Shown here: positions 44,369 through 54,140 of the stretch, piece by piece
How positions within the stretch are numbered: position 1 is the stretch's first letter
Layout: every line of letters begins with the position of its first letter
Translations under genes and position numbers: made by a program
The notes under the pieces: model-generated
Told to the model about the DNA's origin: nothing
Databases searched by the model: none
Seen by the model: the letters and a program-made list of their open reading frames with translations, nothing else
NCBI GenBank assembly: GCA_963575745.1
Contig: CAUYUJ010003669.1
Coordinates: forward strand, 1,114,736-1,178,735
Length of the DNA: 64,000 bases
Reading direction: 5' to 3'
From: Prorocentrum cordatum
Lineage: Eukaryota > Sar > Dinophyceae > Prorocentrales > Prorocentraceae

Positions 44369-44512
44369 GGGGAACCTTTCCGGACACGAACGGGAAGCGC
44401 CGCTTCTCTGAGCTTGCGTTCGCACGCGTGCATGGATTCGCACGCAGAAAAACTATGCGCAAGTGGGGCGCAGTTGCATAGACTCCCTAGATGCCCTGGT
44501 GGTTGCTGCATC
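44369..44512 (+). repeat. 140-bp hairpin module (H), copy 4
   Basis: GGGAACCTTTCCGGACACGAA, hairpin GAAGC-GCC-GCTTC (44394-44406), CTCTGAGCTTGCG, TGCGCAAGTGGGGCGCA. Followed by a GT-rich tract (44560-44660), as copy 1 is. Confidence 0.75.
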
Positions 44513-44819
44513 TAGCTTGGGGTTTGTGATTGCTGTGGTTGCTTTGGTCAGCTGTAGTGTGTGGCCTGTGTATGTGTGTACGTATACGTGCGTGTATGCG
44601 TATGTGTGTGCGCGCGCGTGTGTGCCTGTGCCTGTGTGTGCCTGTGTGCATGCGCGTGCGAAGGCGCAGCTGATGGAGAGCGCCCTGAGGCGAGAGAGCC
44701 CCTCAGATCGGGGGGGGGCATTTTTTCATAACGTGCGTCTTCGCCTAGCTTCGGACCAAGGGCCCCTCACGGATCGATCCGGCTTGAAAAATGGCGCGGT
44801 GAGGTCTGGGGCTGCAGGC

Positions 44820-45096
44820 GTGATTTGTCGCGATGTTGCCATTTCTTTGCAACGTCGGTTCTCGGGGGCCACACTGACTACCTACCAGACCACCCCAACC
44901 CAACCCGAAGACCCGAATTTCGGGTTGGGGGGGGTAAGGGTGTCACATGTGTTTTTTCGATGTTTCCCGACCCCCCCGCACTAGAAATCGAAGGCAAATC
45001 TGAGCCTTCGGGTTGGGTTGGGGTGGTTTGGTGGGTGGTGAGTGATTCGTCGCGATGTTGCCATTTCTTTGCAACGTCGGTTCTCGGGGGCCACAC
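44820..45096. mobile_element. Small TIR element between 55-bp direct repeats
   Basis: Direct repeats 44820-44874 and 45042-45096 (54 of 55 identical), each containing the hairpin GATGTTGC-CATTTCTTT-GCAACGTC, flank a segment with a perfect 22-bp inverted repeat: ACCACCCCAACCCAACCCGA... at 44888-44909 and its complement at 45006-45027, with weaker pairing outside. 55 bp is far too long for a target-site duplication, so an insertion into a pre-existing tandem repeat or a duplication of the flank is more likely. A diverged flank copy is at 19160-19300. Confidence 0.6.
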
Positions 45097-45174
45097 AGCA
45101 CCGACGAAACCGTCTGACAAGTGAAGCCCCGAGCCTCGAAGCCGCGCCCCCCTCAAACTCTCGAGCCTCGGAGC

Positions 45175-45260
45175 CTTAGTCAGACCTCGCAGCCTCGAGC
45201 CCCGAGGCCTCGAGGCCTCGAGGCCTCGAAGCCTCGAAGCCTCGAAGCCTCGTAAACGTC
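45175..45260 (+). repeat. (CTCGAAGCC)n nonamer minisatellite
   Basis: About nine units of CTCGAAGCC/CTCGAGGCC. Confidence 0.85.
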
Positions 45261-45439
45261 GGCGGCGAGGGCGGAGCTGCGCTCGCGCCCCCCCCCCCCC
45301 CCCCCGAGAAGCCCCTGCAGCTGCCGCCGGGGGCCGTCCTTCGACTGGCCACGGCCGCGCTGCCGGCGCACACGGCCTGTATGACGACGGCGGCCGTCGT
45401 CGCGCACATGGCGGCGCGAGCCCACAGCGCCGGCACGAC

Positions 45440-45655
45440 CGAAGGGGGAGGAGGGGGAAAGGGGAGGAGGAGGAGGAGGAGGGGAAAGGGGAGGAGGAGG
45501 GGGAGGGGGAGGGGAGGAGGAGGAGGAGGAGGAGGAGGAGGGAGGAGGAGGAGGAGGAGGAGGAGGAGGAGGAGGAGGAGGAGGAGGAGGAGGAGGAGGA
45601 GGAGGAGGAGGAGGAGGAGGAGGAGGAGGAGGAGGAGGTGGAGGAGGGGGGTAAC
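45440..45655 (+). repeat. (GGA)n tract
   Basis: 215 bp of purine, including an uninterrupted GGA run from about 45540 to 45640. Confidence 0.95.
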
Positions 45656-45659
45656 GAGG

Positions 45660-46355
45660 GTCGCATCCCCGTGGAGGGAACCAAAGGTTCGCAGCTCGAA
45701 GCTCGAAGGATGAGAAGGAAGAGATACCGATGCCGCTGCTCGTCCTGGAGACCTCGCGTCGCCACGGTAGGATTCCCCTAAAAAATCTGATCAGAACGCA
45801 CCGTGGTGGAGATCCGTGTTGTAGCGGTATGAATACCTCTCAGTCCCCACAGGGAAAGGATGGCAGGATGGAGATGAAGGATGACGGAGACGATGACGAA
45901 GGGGGGACGAGGGGGAGGAGGAGGAGGAGGATCAGTGTAAACCCAAAATTCATCAACGATGTTGGAATAGACCCTCTCTCCAGGCTCCCTCTTCCTAGGC
46001 CCCTACACGGGTTCATTTCCACTGAAGGACCTGCCTCGTTGGGAGACAACCGTTTGGAGACCCTGAAGCATGCACATTGTCTGATACGCTGACCATGGGA
46101 ATCCGTGAAACGCTTGCACTGTTTCAAACAACAACCGATGTGCGCGGCGCTAAGGCGCCAACCGCATGTTGAAAACGAACCGCCCTTAAACTGTGGAACT
46201 CTTGCACATTGTGAAAACGAATGTGCGCGGCGCTACGGCGAGAACTACATTTTGAAAACGGCCCCCCTCCATCCGTGAAACTCTTGCACGTTGTTACAAC
46301 GACTGGAGTTATCTACAAAGAAAAGGAATGGAGCGGCCAGAGCAGACGCATGAGT
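45660..46355. other. No gene seen
   Basis: Unique sequence. Two related phrases, GTGCGCGGCGCTA(A/C)GGCG, occur at 46141 and 46223 with TTGAAAACG after each, indicating a short ~80-bp duplication. Confidence 0.4.
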
Positions 46356-46358
46356 AGA

Positions 46359-47100
46359 CTTCCCAACCATCCTGTGGTGCTGGGTCCTTATTTTGAAGAG
46401 ACAGCGCCCCGCGTCTCTTGCCTCCCCTCCTCTACTCCTCCTCCTCCTCCTCCTCCTCCTCCTCCTTTCGCCTCCTCCCTCCTCCCATCCGTGCCTCTGC
46501 CCTCCGCATGTCCCCCATGTCGGCACAACCCTCATACCGTTCGTGGCCCCATAGGGAGCTCCACCGAAAGCCCCAATGGGAAGGTTCGCACGGCACCACC
46601 GCGTCCAGTTCGGCACACCCCTCACAAGTTTCGTGACCCCATCGGGAGCTCCACCGAAGGCTCCAGTGGGAAGGTTGTTCGCATGGCACCACCGCTCCCA
46701 ATTTGGCACACCCCTGACACGGTTCGTGGCCCCATAGGGAGCTCCACCGAAGGCTCAAGTGGGAGGGTTCGCATGACGCCACCGCGTCCAGTTCGGCACA
46801 CCCCTCACACGTTTCGTGACCCCAGAAGGGGGTGCCACCGAAGGCCCCAGTGGGAGGGTTCGCATGGCACCACCGCGCCCAATTCGGCACACCTTGACAC
46901 GGTTCGTGGCCCCATAGGGAGCTCCACCGAAGGCTCAAGTGGGAGGGTTCGCATGGCACCATCGCGTCCAATTCGGCACACCCCTCGCACGCTTCGTGAC
47001 CCCATAGGGAGTTCCACCGAAGATTCGAGTGGGAGGGTTCGCATGGCACCACCGCGCCCAATTCGCCACACCCTTCACACGGTTCGTGGCCCGCAAGCGG
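46359..47100 (+). repeat. Repeat domain R, copy 1: unique head plus 90-bp tandem array
   Basis: The head CTTCCCAACCATCCTGTGGTG...TTTTGAAGAGACAG (46359-46405) is followed by (CTC)n and then about seven ~90-bp units with CGTGGCCCCATAGGGAGCTC, CACCGAAGGC, GTGGGAGGGTTCGCATGGCA and CCAATTCGGCACACC. The whole arrangement reappears inverted at 52505-53410. Confidence 0.85.
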
Positions 47101-47109
47101 TACCCACCA

Positions 47110-47815
47110 TGCGGTACTCGCAGCTGCACATAGTTGAGCCCTTCGTCAGGCGAATTGCAAGAATCGGTGGCCTGACTGGGAGGAAGGGGGGAGATGTAAA
47201 AACGGGGATAGGAGCATGGCTCAAGCTGGCCAGCTCGAACGAGCAGGAGGGCCCCGCCCCTTCCCTGCCGCCCTCGCGCACAAAAGGGGGTTTGCGAAAA
47301 CCACAGGCCACGCACAGGCAGGACAGGAGCCCTCGGAGACTCACTGCGCGGCGCATCGGCGACGGCTCCCTCGGCCCACTCGCGCGCGGCCGGATGGCCG
47401 ATGTGACTGGCGGGAGCACGGCAGGAACGCCACTTTCGGGCAACTATGCGCGGCGCTTGGGCAAAACCGACGTCTCCGACGCTCGCGCGCGGCCCCGCGT
47501 CTGCTCGACCGCTTTCGACGGCTGGGCGAACGAAGAGTATGTGCCGCGCCGAACCGGGAACGCCACTTTTCGTCGAGCTATGCGCGGCGACTGGGTGAGA
47601 TCTGACTTTTCGTCCGCTCGCGCGCGACCGCGCCGCGGACGAATTGACGAGTGGCCGAAACGAGCCCGGAAGCGCAACGTGGAGAAACTGAGAGGTGAGC
47701 GGAATGTTCGCTGGTTTTCGAATGATGCGCGCCGCGTCTTATCCTGGAGACGCCGGTCACGCAGACTTTTGGCGACTCGATGCACTGCGCACGACAACAC
47801 GCTACTAGCCCGACT
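47110..47815. other. No gene seen; GC-rich spacer
   Basis: Plus-strand frames are open but Arg/Ala/Pro-rich. The phrase GAACG(G)CCACTTTTCG...AGCTATGCGCGGCG recurs near 47435 and 47560, a ~120-bp duplicated segment. Confidence 0.4.
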
Positions 47816-47995
47816 CTGCGAGCCCACGCTGCAAGCACACTTTACGAGCCCAAGTTACGAGACCCACGCTGCGAGCCCACGCTGCGAGTCCACGTTGCGA
47901 GCCCACGCTGCGGGCTCACGCTGCGAGCACATGTTGCGAGACCACGCTGCGGGCCCGAACCCACCCTGCAAGCCGACGCTACGAGGCAGCTCGGG
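47815..47995 (+). repeat. 15-bp minisatellite GCGAGCCCACGCTGC
   Basis: About ten units with point changes. Confidence 0.8.
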
Positions 47996-47999
47996 CTTG

Positions 48000-48715
48000 T
48001 GGCGTGGGCTCGTAGCGCGGAATCGCAGTGTGGATCGCAGCGCGGGCTTTCTCTTTCATGCTGAAGCGAAATCTGTGCCACGATTAAGCGCAATCCACCC
48101 CACAGTTCGGACTTGATTGCTTGTACTAGACCCCGTGGGCGTAGATCACAGTCGGATGCTGACTCAAGGCATGGAAGAAGGCACACGTGCACAAGTACGA
48201 AGGGCAGTGGCTGGGAGATGCATGCTGGCCACATCTGCACGAATGCGATGACTATGAACGACTATGAACACGTTCGTGAACACGAATAAGACCGTGGGCA
48301 TCACGGTGATCAATAGCAAGACTGTTAGGACACGGAAAATGAACATGTAGACGAACGATGGGGAAAAAGCGAGAAGAAGGAGGAACAGGTACGGAGGAGG
48401 TGGAAGAGATGTCATGATAACCCGCAGGGGCAATAATCGTGGCTGGTCCTCTTCACGATCCGAAGCACCGTGGTGGAGACCACAGTCGGCAAGATGAGTC
48501 TGTCAACGTTTTGGGGCTGAGTGGCTGGAGTACTGCTATCGTGATGCATTTGTGTAAGCGCGTGTTCACTGTCACTCTGCAACACGTTAGGGTTCTCTTT
48601 GAGCATTCAAGACCGGTGCAGGGCAGGGATGGTCAGCGAAAGGTGCAATAACTCGCCGAGCCCAATATATAAGTGACACCTGCGTGCCCAGACTCATACA
48701 AGCACATGTGAAGGA
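48000..48715. other. No gene seen
   Basis: Unique sequence of moderate GC with only short open frames. Confidence 0.4.
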
Positions 48716-49060
48716 CATGTGTGTGCTTGGTGTCTAAGATTTGTGTCATGTGTGTTATCTGGGGGTGTGCGTGCGTTGTGTGTGCTATGTGAAAATTATG
48801 TGCGGTTAATATGGGTTCTGCTTGTTATGTGGTTTCGGTGTGTTATCCGTGCTCGTTGTGTGTGTGAGTGTTGCTTGTGTTGGGTATAGTGAGCGTGATG
48901 TGTGTATGTTTGCGCTGTGCGTGCGATCATCTTAATTGAATGTGTGTGTGTGTGTGTCCCGTGTGTTGTACTCTGTGTTGTGAATTGCGTGTTTTCTTTA
49001 GTGTGTGTGTGTGTGTGTTCAGCGTGTAGCGTGTGTGTGTGTGTGCTGTACGTCGAGGCG
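48715..49060 (+). repeat. Imperfect (GT)n-rich tract
   Basis: GTGTGT runs with TGC, TTAT and GCGT interruptions. Confidence 0.8.
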
Positions 49061-49379
49061 AACTACTTCTTTCTTTGAACATCGCGTTGAAAAAGCGGCA
49101 CGATGTTTGGAGGATGTCTCAGGCGAAACTGCAATTGTCGAAATGTGGGGATCAAGTCAGTGAATCATGTGATGTCCATGCTGCTTGTTTTCCAAACTTG
49201 TTGAACAACATGCAGGGCATTTGACTGTGATGTCGTGAGCTGCGTGAGGGGTGCGTCCGATGGTCAGGTTGTTGAAAATACCCCTGGCGAAAAGCTAAAA
49301 CAGGAAACGCAGCTTCATAGCTCATCGCCTCTGAGCTCTACTCTCACGGGGAGGCGCGCATGACCCTCTCATCTACATG

Positions 49380-49530
49380 AGATGCTCATATATATATGTA
49401 TATACACACCTACATGTATAGGTATATATATGTGTATATATACACACGCGCATGGCTATACATGCATTTCTACATATGTAACAATACGTGACTGTATATA
49501 TATATATATGTATATATGTATATATCCCTC
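49380..49530. repeat. (TATA/TACA)n microsatellite
   Basis: TATATA, TACACA and TGTATA units. Confidence 0.85.
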
Positions 49531-49649
49531 GTGGCTCAGCTGGGTTCAACGTTCAGCGACTTACTGCCCAACGGGCTCGTCAGGCTGGGACCGCTTGGAC
49601 GGGTCCCACTTCGAGTGAATGTTGTACACATAAAGCAGAGCTACGTTTG

Positions 49650-49745
49650 CATCATCATCAGCATCATCATCAGCATCATCAGCATCAGCATCAGTATCCT
49701 CACCCTCATCCTCATCCTCATCAGTATCAGCATCAGCATCAGCAC
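49650..49745 (+). repeat. (CAT/CAG)n trinucleotide tract
   Basis: CATCATCAGCATCAG-type triplets; related to the CAT family at 27.8-28.5 kb. Confidence 0.9.
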
Positions 49746-49794
49746 GGGCCCTTCGTCGTGGAATAACGAAATCGGCTGATGCGCCCGTCTGGCG

Positions 49795-50043
49795 TCTGTG
49801 TAGCCACCGTCGCCGACCCGTCGCCGCCCGCTGTCTGGACCCGTCTGTCGGTCTGGCGGCTATGCTTCGCCGTTGCCGCCCCGTCGCCGCTTCGTCGCCG
49901 CCCGTCGTCTGGGCCCGTCTGTCGGCCTGGCGGGTATGCTGTCGCCGTTGCCGCCCCGTCGCGGCCTCGTCGCCGCCCGTCGTTTTGGCCTTTCTGTTGG
50001 TCTGCCCGCTATGTCGTCGCCGTCGTCGCCCCGTCATCACTTC
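49795..50043 (+). repeat. ~60-bp GC-rich tandem repeat, CGTCGCCGCCCGTCGTCTGG
   Basis: Four direct units of GTCGCCGCCCGTCGTCTGGG + CCGTCTGTCGG(T/C)CTGGCGG + TATG. The next unit turns round at the palindrome 50044-50102 and runs in reverse to ~50120. Confidence 0.8.
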
Positions 50044-50102
50044 GCCGCCGCCCGTCGTCTGGGCATGTCTGTGACAGACATGCCCAGACGACGGGCGGCG
50101 GC
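50044..50102. other. Perfect 59-nt palindrome (29-bp arms, 1-nt centre)
   Basis: All 29 base pairs around the central G at 50073 match: left arm GCCGCCGCCCGTCGTCTGGG... to 50072, right arm 50074-50102. It is the point where the direct repeat of 49795-50043 becomes inverted. It could form a stable cruciform with essentially no loop. Confidence 0.9.
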
Positions 50103-50577
50103 AGTGTGGTCGCCGTCGCCGCCCTGTCGCCACATCGTTGCATAAATTCCCAATAATTGAAAATATTCGGAGATCCCCCCCGACACAACCGGGTCACATT
50201 ATCGGATTGTTCTTCGTACAGCATGAATACGGACTCGGAACGTCCCAAGCAGTCTGGTTTTCGACCTCCCCTCATTATTTGCAACAAAACACTATGCGCG
50301 CACAGTCGTCGATCAAAACGCATAAATCTTCAAGAATCCCTTGCAAAAAAACGGGGCGGAAAGCGCACGCGCATTTCGTCGCGCACACATGTAGGATTTG
50401 TCATATAGAAAACCTCGGGTGTCGCAAGTTTTTTACCTAACAGCGTAGACTGATAGGTTTCTAGTAGGGTAAAAAGAGCTCACAGATCACTCCACAGGGG
50501 GGTCCGGGCAGGTGTTGGGAGTTGCCGGGCGGGCCTGTGCCGGGCTCGTTTTTCACCAACAGTCACACACTTCGTGC

Positions 50578-51467
50578 TCGTCGACCTCTCAGAACCCCAT
50601 TCCCAGGCCACATTCTGAATAACCGGATGCAACAGTCACACACTTGGTGCTCCTTGACCTCCCAGAACGCCATTCCCGGGCCACATTCTGAATGCCCGGA
50701 GCCAACTGTAGGCCACTTCGTGCTCTTCGACTTCCCAGAACTCCATTCCCGGGCCACATTTTGGATGCCCGGAGCCAACTGTAGGCCACTTCGTGTCTTC
50801 GAGTTCCCAGAACTCCATTCCCGGGCCACATTTTGGATGCCCGGAGCCAACTGTAGGCCACTTCGTGGTCTTCGAGTTCCCAGAACTCCATTCCTGGGCA
50901 TGATTTTGAATGCCCGGAGCCAACTGTAGGCCACTTCGTGTTCTTCGAGTTCCCAGAACTCCATTCCCGGGCCACATTTTGAATGCTGAGGCAGGCTGAT
51001 GCTGAGGCTGAGGCAGGCTGAGGCTGAGGCAGGCTGAGGCTGAGGCCGAGGCTGAAGGCAGACTGAGGCTGAGGCTGAAGCAGGCTGAGGCTGAGGCTGA
51101 GGCAGGCTGAGGCTGAGGCTGAGGCAGGCTGATGCTGAGGCAGGCTGAGGCTGAGGCTGAGGCTGATGCAGGCTGAGGCTGAGGCAGGCTGAGGCTGAGG
51201 CCGAGGCTGAAGGCAGACTGAGGCTGAGGCTGCAGGCTGAGGCTGAGGCTGAGGCTGAGGCTGAGGCAGGCTGAGGCTGAGGCAGGCTGAGGCTGAGGCT
51301 GAGGCAGGCTGAGGCTGAGGCTGTGTCTGTGACTGCCGTTGCCACTGCGACTGTCATCGCGAATGCGACTACGATTGCGAGAACAGCACAATTCTACAAC
51401 TGGATTCTATTCTGAATCTGAAGGGGAATGCTTCCAGATATGCTCCTACACATCGCTGTTAGGTTGC
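50578..51467 (-). repeat. Tandem segmental duplication, copy A
   Basis: Three zones: ~73-bp units (GCCCGGAGCCAACTGTAGGC, CACTTCGTG, TTCCCAGAACTCCATTCC), a (GAGGCT)n hexamer zone (50985-51320) and a ~150-bp unique tail (GTGTCTGTGACTGCCG... to AGGTTGC). The minus strand is open across all of it in several frames (repeating WPTVGSGH and Ser/Leu/Gln/Pro peptides), which reflects the repeat period. Confidence 0.85.
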
Positions 51468-52427
51468 TCGTCGACCTCTCAGAACGCCATTCCCAGGCCA
51501 CATTCTGAATAACCGGATGCAACAGTCACACACTTCGTGCTCTTCGACCTCCCAGAACTCCATTCCCGGGCCACATTTTGAATGCCCGGAGCCAACTGTA
51601 GGCCACTTCGTGGTCTTCGAGTTCCCAGAACTCCATTCCCGGGCCACATTTTGAATGCCCGGAGCCAACTGTAGGCCACTTCGTGCTCTTCGAGTTCCCA
51701 GAACTCCATTCCCGGGCCACATTTTGGATGCCCGGAGCCAACTGTAGGCCACTTCGTGGTCTTCGAGTTCCCAGAACTCCATTCCCGGGCCAGATTTTGG
51801 ATGCCCGGAGCCAACTGTAGGCCACTTCGTGGTCTTCGAGTTCCCAGAACTCCATTCCTGGGAATGAATTTGAATGCCCGGAGCCAACTGTAGGCCATTC
51901 CCGGGCCAGATTTTGGATGCCCGGAGCCAACTGTAGGCCACTTCGTGGTCTTCGAGTTCCCAGAACTGCATTCCTGGGCATGAATTTGAATGCCCGGAGC
52001 CAACTGTAGGCCACTTCGTGTTCTTCGAGTTCCCAGAACTGCATTCCCGGGCCACATTTTGAATGCTGAGGCAGGCTGAGGCTGAGGCTGAGGCAGGCTG
52101 ATGCTGAGGCAGGCTGAGGCTGAGGCTGAGGCTGATGCAGGCTGAGGCTGAGGCAGCCTGAGGCTGACGCCGAGGCTGAAGGCAGACTGAGGCTGAGGCT
52201 GAAGCAGGCTGAGGCTGAGGCTGAGGCAGGCTGAGGCTGAGGCAGGCTGAGGCTGAGGCTGAGGCAGGCTGAGGCTGAGGCTGTGTCTGTGACTGCCGTT
52301 GCCACTGCGACTGTCATCGCGAATGCGACTACGACTGCGAGAACAGCACAATTCTACAACTGGATTCTATTCTGAATCTGAAGGGGAATGCTTCCAGATA
52401 TGCTCCTACACATCGCTGTTAGGTTGC
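51468..52427 (-). repeat. Tandem segmental duplication, copy B
   Basis: The same three zones as copy A in the same order, with two more 73-bp units (one internally deleted near 51890) and a shorter hexamer zone. The tails (51321-51467 and 52281-52427) differ by one base in the stretches compared, so the duplication is recent. Confidence 0.85.
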
Positions 52428-52504
52428 TTTGCCGGGATAATTTTAAACAGAGTGTCCCGAACACCTACAACATCAGCCTGGCGAAAGACCCAATCTGAAT
52501 ATCG

Positions 52505-53410
52505 TTTTCGCTGGCTCTACCCCTGGGTGGGGGAACCGCATGCGAACACCCCCACTGGGGCCTACGGTGGAGCTCCCTATGGGGCCACGAAACGCTGCCC
52601 TGGGTGGGGGAACCGCATGCCGACACTCCCACTGGAGCCTACGGTGGAGCTCCCTATGGGGCCACGAAGCGCTGCCCTGGGTGGGGGAACTGCATGCGGA
52701 CACCACCGGGGCCTACGGTGGAGCTCTCTATGGGGCCACGAAACGCTGCCCTGGGTGGGGGAACCGCATGCGGACACCCCCACTGGGGCCTACGGTGGAG
52801 CTCCCTATGGGGCCACGAAGCGCTGCCCTGGGTGGGGGAACCGCATGCGGACACCCCCACTGGAGCCTACGGTGTAGCTCCCAATGAAGCCCCGAAGCGC
52901 TACCCTGGGTGGGGGGACCGCATGCGGACACCCCCACTGGGGCCTACGGTGGAGCTCCCTAGGGGGCCACGAAACGCTGCCCTGGGTGGGGGAACCGCAT
53001 GCGGACACCCCCACAGGGGCCTACGGTGGAGCTCTCTATGGGGCCACGAAACGCTGCCCTGGGTGGGGGAACCGCATGCGGACACCCCCACTGGGGCTAT
53101 ACCGTGGAGCTCCCTATGAAGCCCCGAAGCGCTGCCCTGGGTGGGGGAACCGCATGCGGACACCCCCACTGAGGCCTACGGTGGGGCTCCATATGGAGCC
53201 ACGAAACGCTGCCCTGGGTGGGGGAACCGCATGCGGACACCCCCACAGGGGCCTACGGTGGAGCTCCATATGGAGCCACGAAACGCTGCCCTGGGTGGGG
53301 GAACCGCATGCGGACACCCCAAGGAGGGGGAGGGAGGGAAGGAAGGAGGAACGCGGGGACTGTCTCTTCAAAACGAAGACCCAACACCACAGGATGGTTG
53401 GGAAAAACGA
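52505..53410 (-). repeat. Repeat domain R, copy 2 (inverted): 77-bp tandem array plus head
   Basis: Eleven ~77-bp units with CGGTGGAGCTCCCTATGGGG, CCACGAAACGCTGCCCTGGG, TGGGGGAACCGCATGCGGAC. The reverse complement shares the CCCATAGGGAGCTCCACCG core and GCATG block with 46527-47100. The head (GACTGTCTCTTCAAAACGAA to ACCACAGGATGGTTGGGAA, 53359-53403) is the reverse complement of 46359-46405. Confidence 0.85.
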
Positions 53411-53419
53411 AAATGGTTT

Positions 53420-54140
53420 CGCAACAGGGCGTTTCAAAGAAACTGCGCTCGCGCTCTAACCCATAGGTGTTCAAAATGTTCATCGGATGCTACCAAACGT
53501 TCCTCTCGCGCGCGCATGTCGAAACCATTCGAATGCCCTTGCGCGCGTGCTCTGTCCATGGCCACGCAACACGACGCGATTGGGGCGTTGGCCCCGTCCC
53601 CGTTGATGCCGGCTGCCTGGCTCAGCATCCGAAGGCGCGAGCCAAGCAGACAGCAGCAACGGGGACGGGCTCCAGGCATATCGCGCATTCGGTGAACGCG
53701 GTATCCATCACCGAAAGAGCCTGGCCTGGTGCGCGCAGCTGGCGCCGGAAGGTCACTCAGTCAGGCAAAATGGTCGGTCGGTGGCGGCAGCCGCTGCGTC
53801 GGCGAATCGCCACGTCGGGAACCGATGTCGCGATGGGAGCCAGCGTCTCGCTTGCGTTGGAGCCGCCGGCTCGCGCGCGCCTGCTGTGCCCTACGCGCGT
53901 GGGCCTGCGCCTGCACGCGGGCCTGCATCGTGTTACGCATCGCCTTGAGTGAAGGGGAACTGGAACACACAAATAAATACACACAAAAAAAAATATCCCC
54001 AATATTTTCCCATATTTTCTGGGTTTTTGTCTTCCCCCCCACTTCCCATATTTTCCCATATTTTCCTGGGAATCGAGGATTAATTGTGTCTGTGTGTTTC
54101 TTTCCCTCCTGATTGAGGTGCGGCGGCAGGTGCCCCAGTG
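53420..54140. other. No gene seen; contains CCCATATTTTC repeats
   Basis: GC-rich unique sequence to 53950, then an AT-rich island (53965-54075) with an A9 run and four ATATTTTCC(C/T) phrases. Confidence 0.4.

Noticed and set aside
44875-45041. 55-bp direct repeats as target-site duplication
   Set aside because: Far longer than known target-site duplications of DNA elements; duplication of a pre-existing repeat is more likely.
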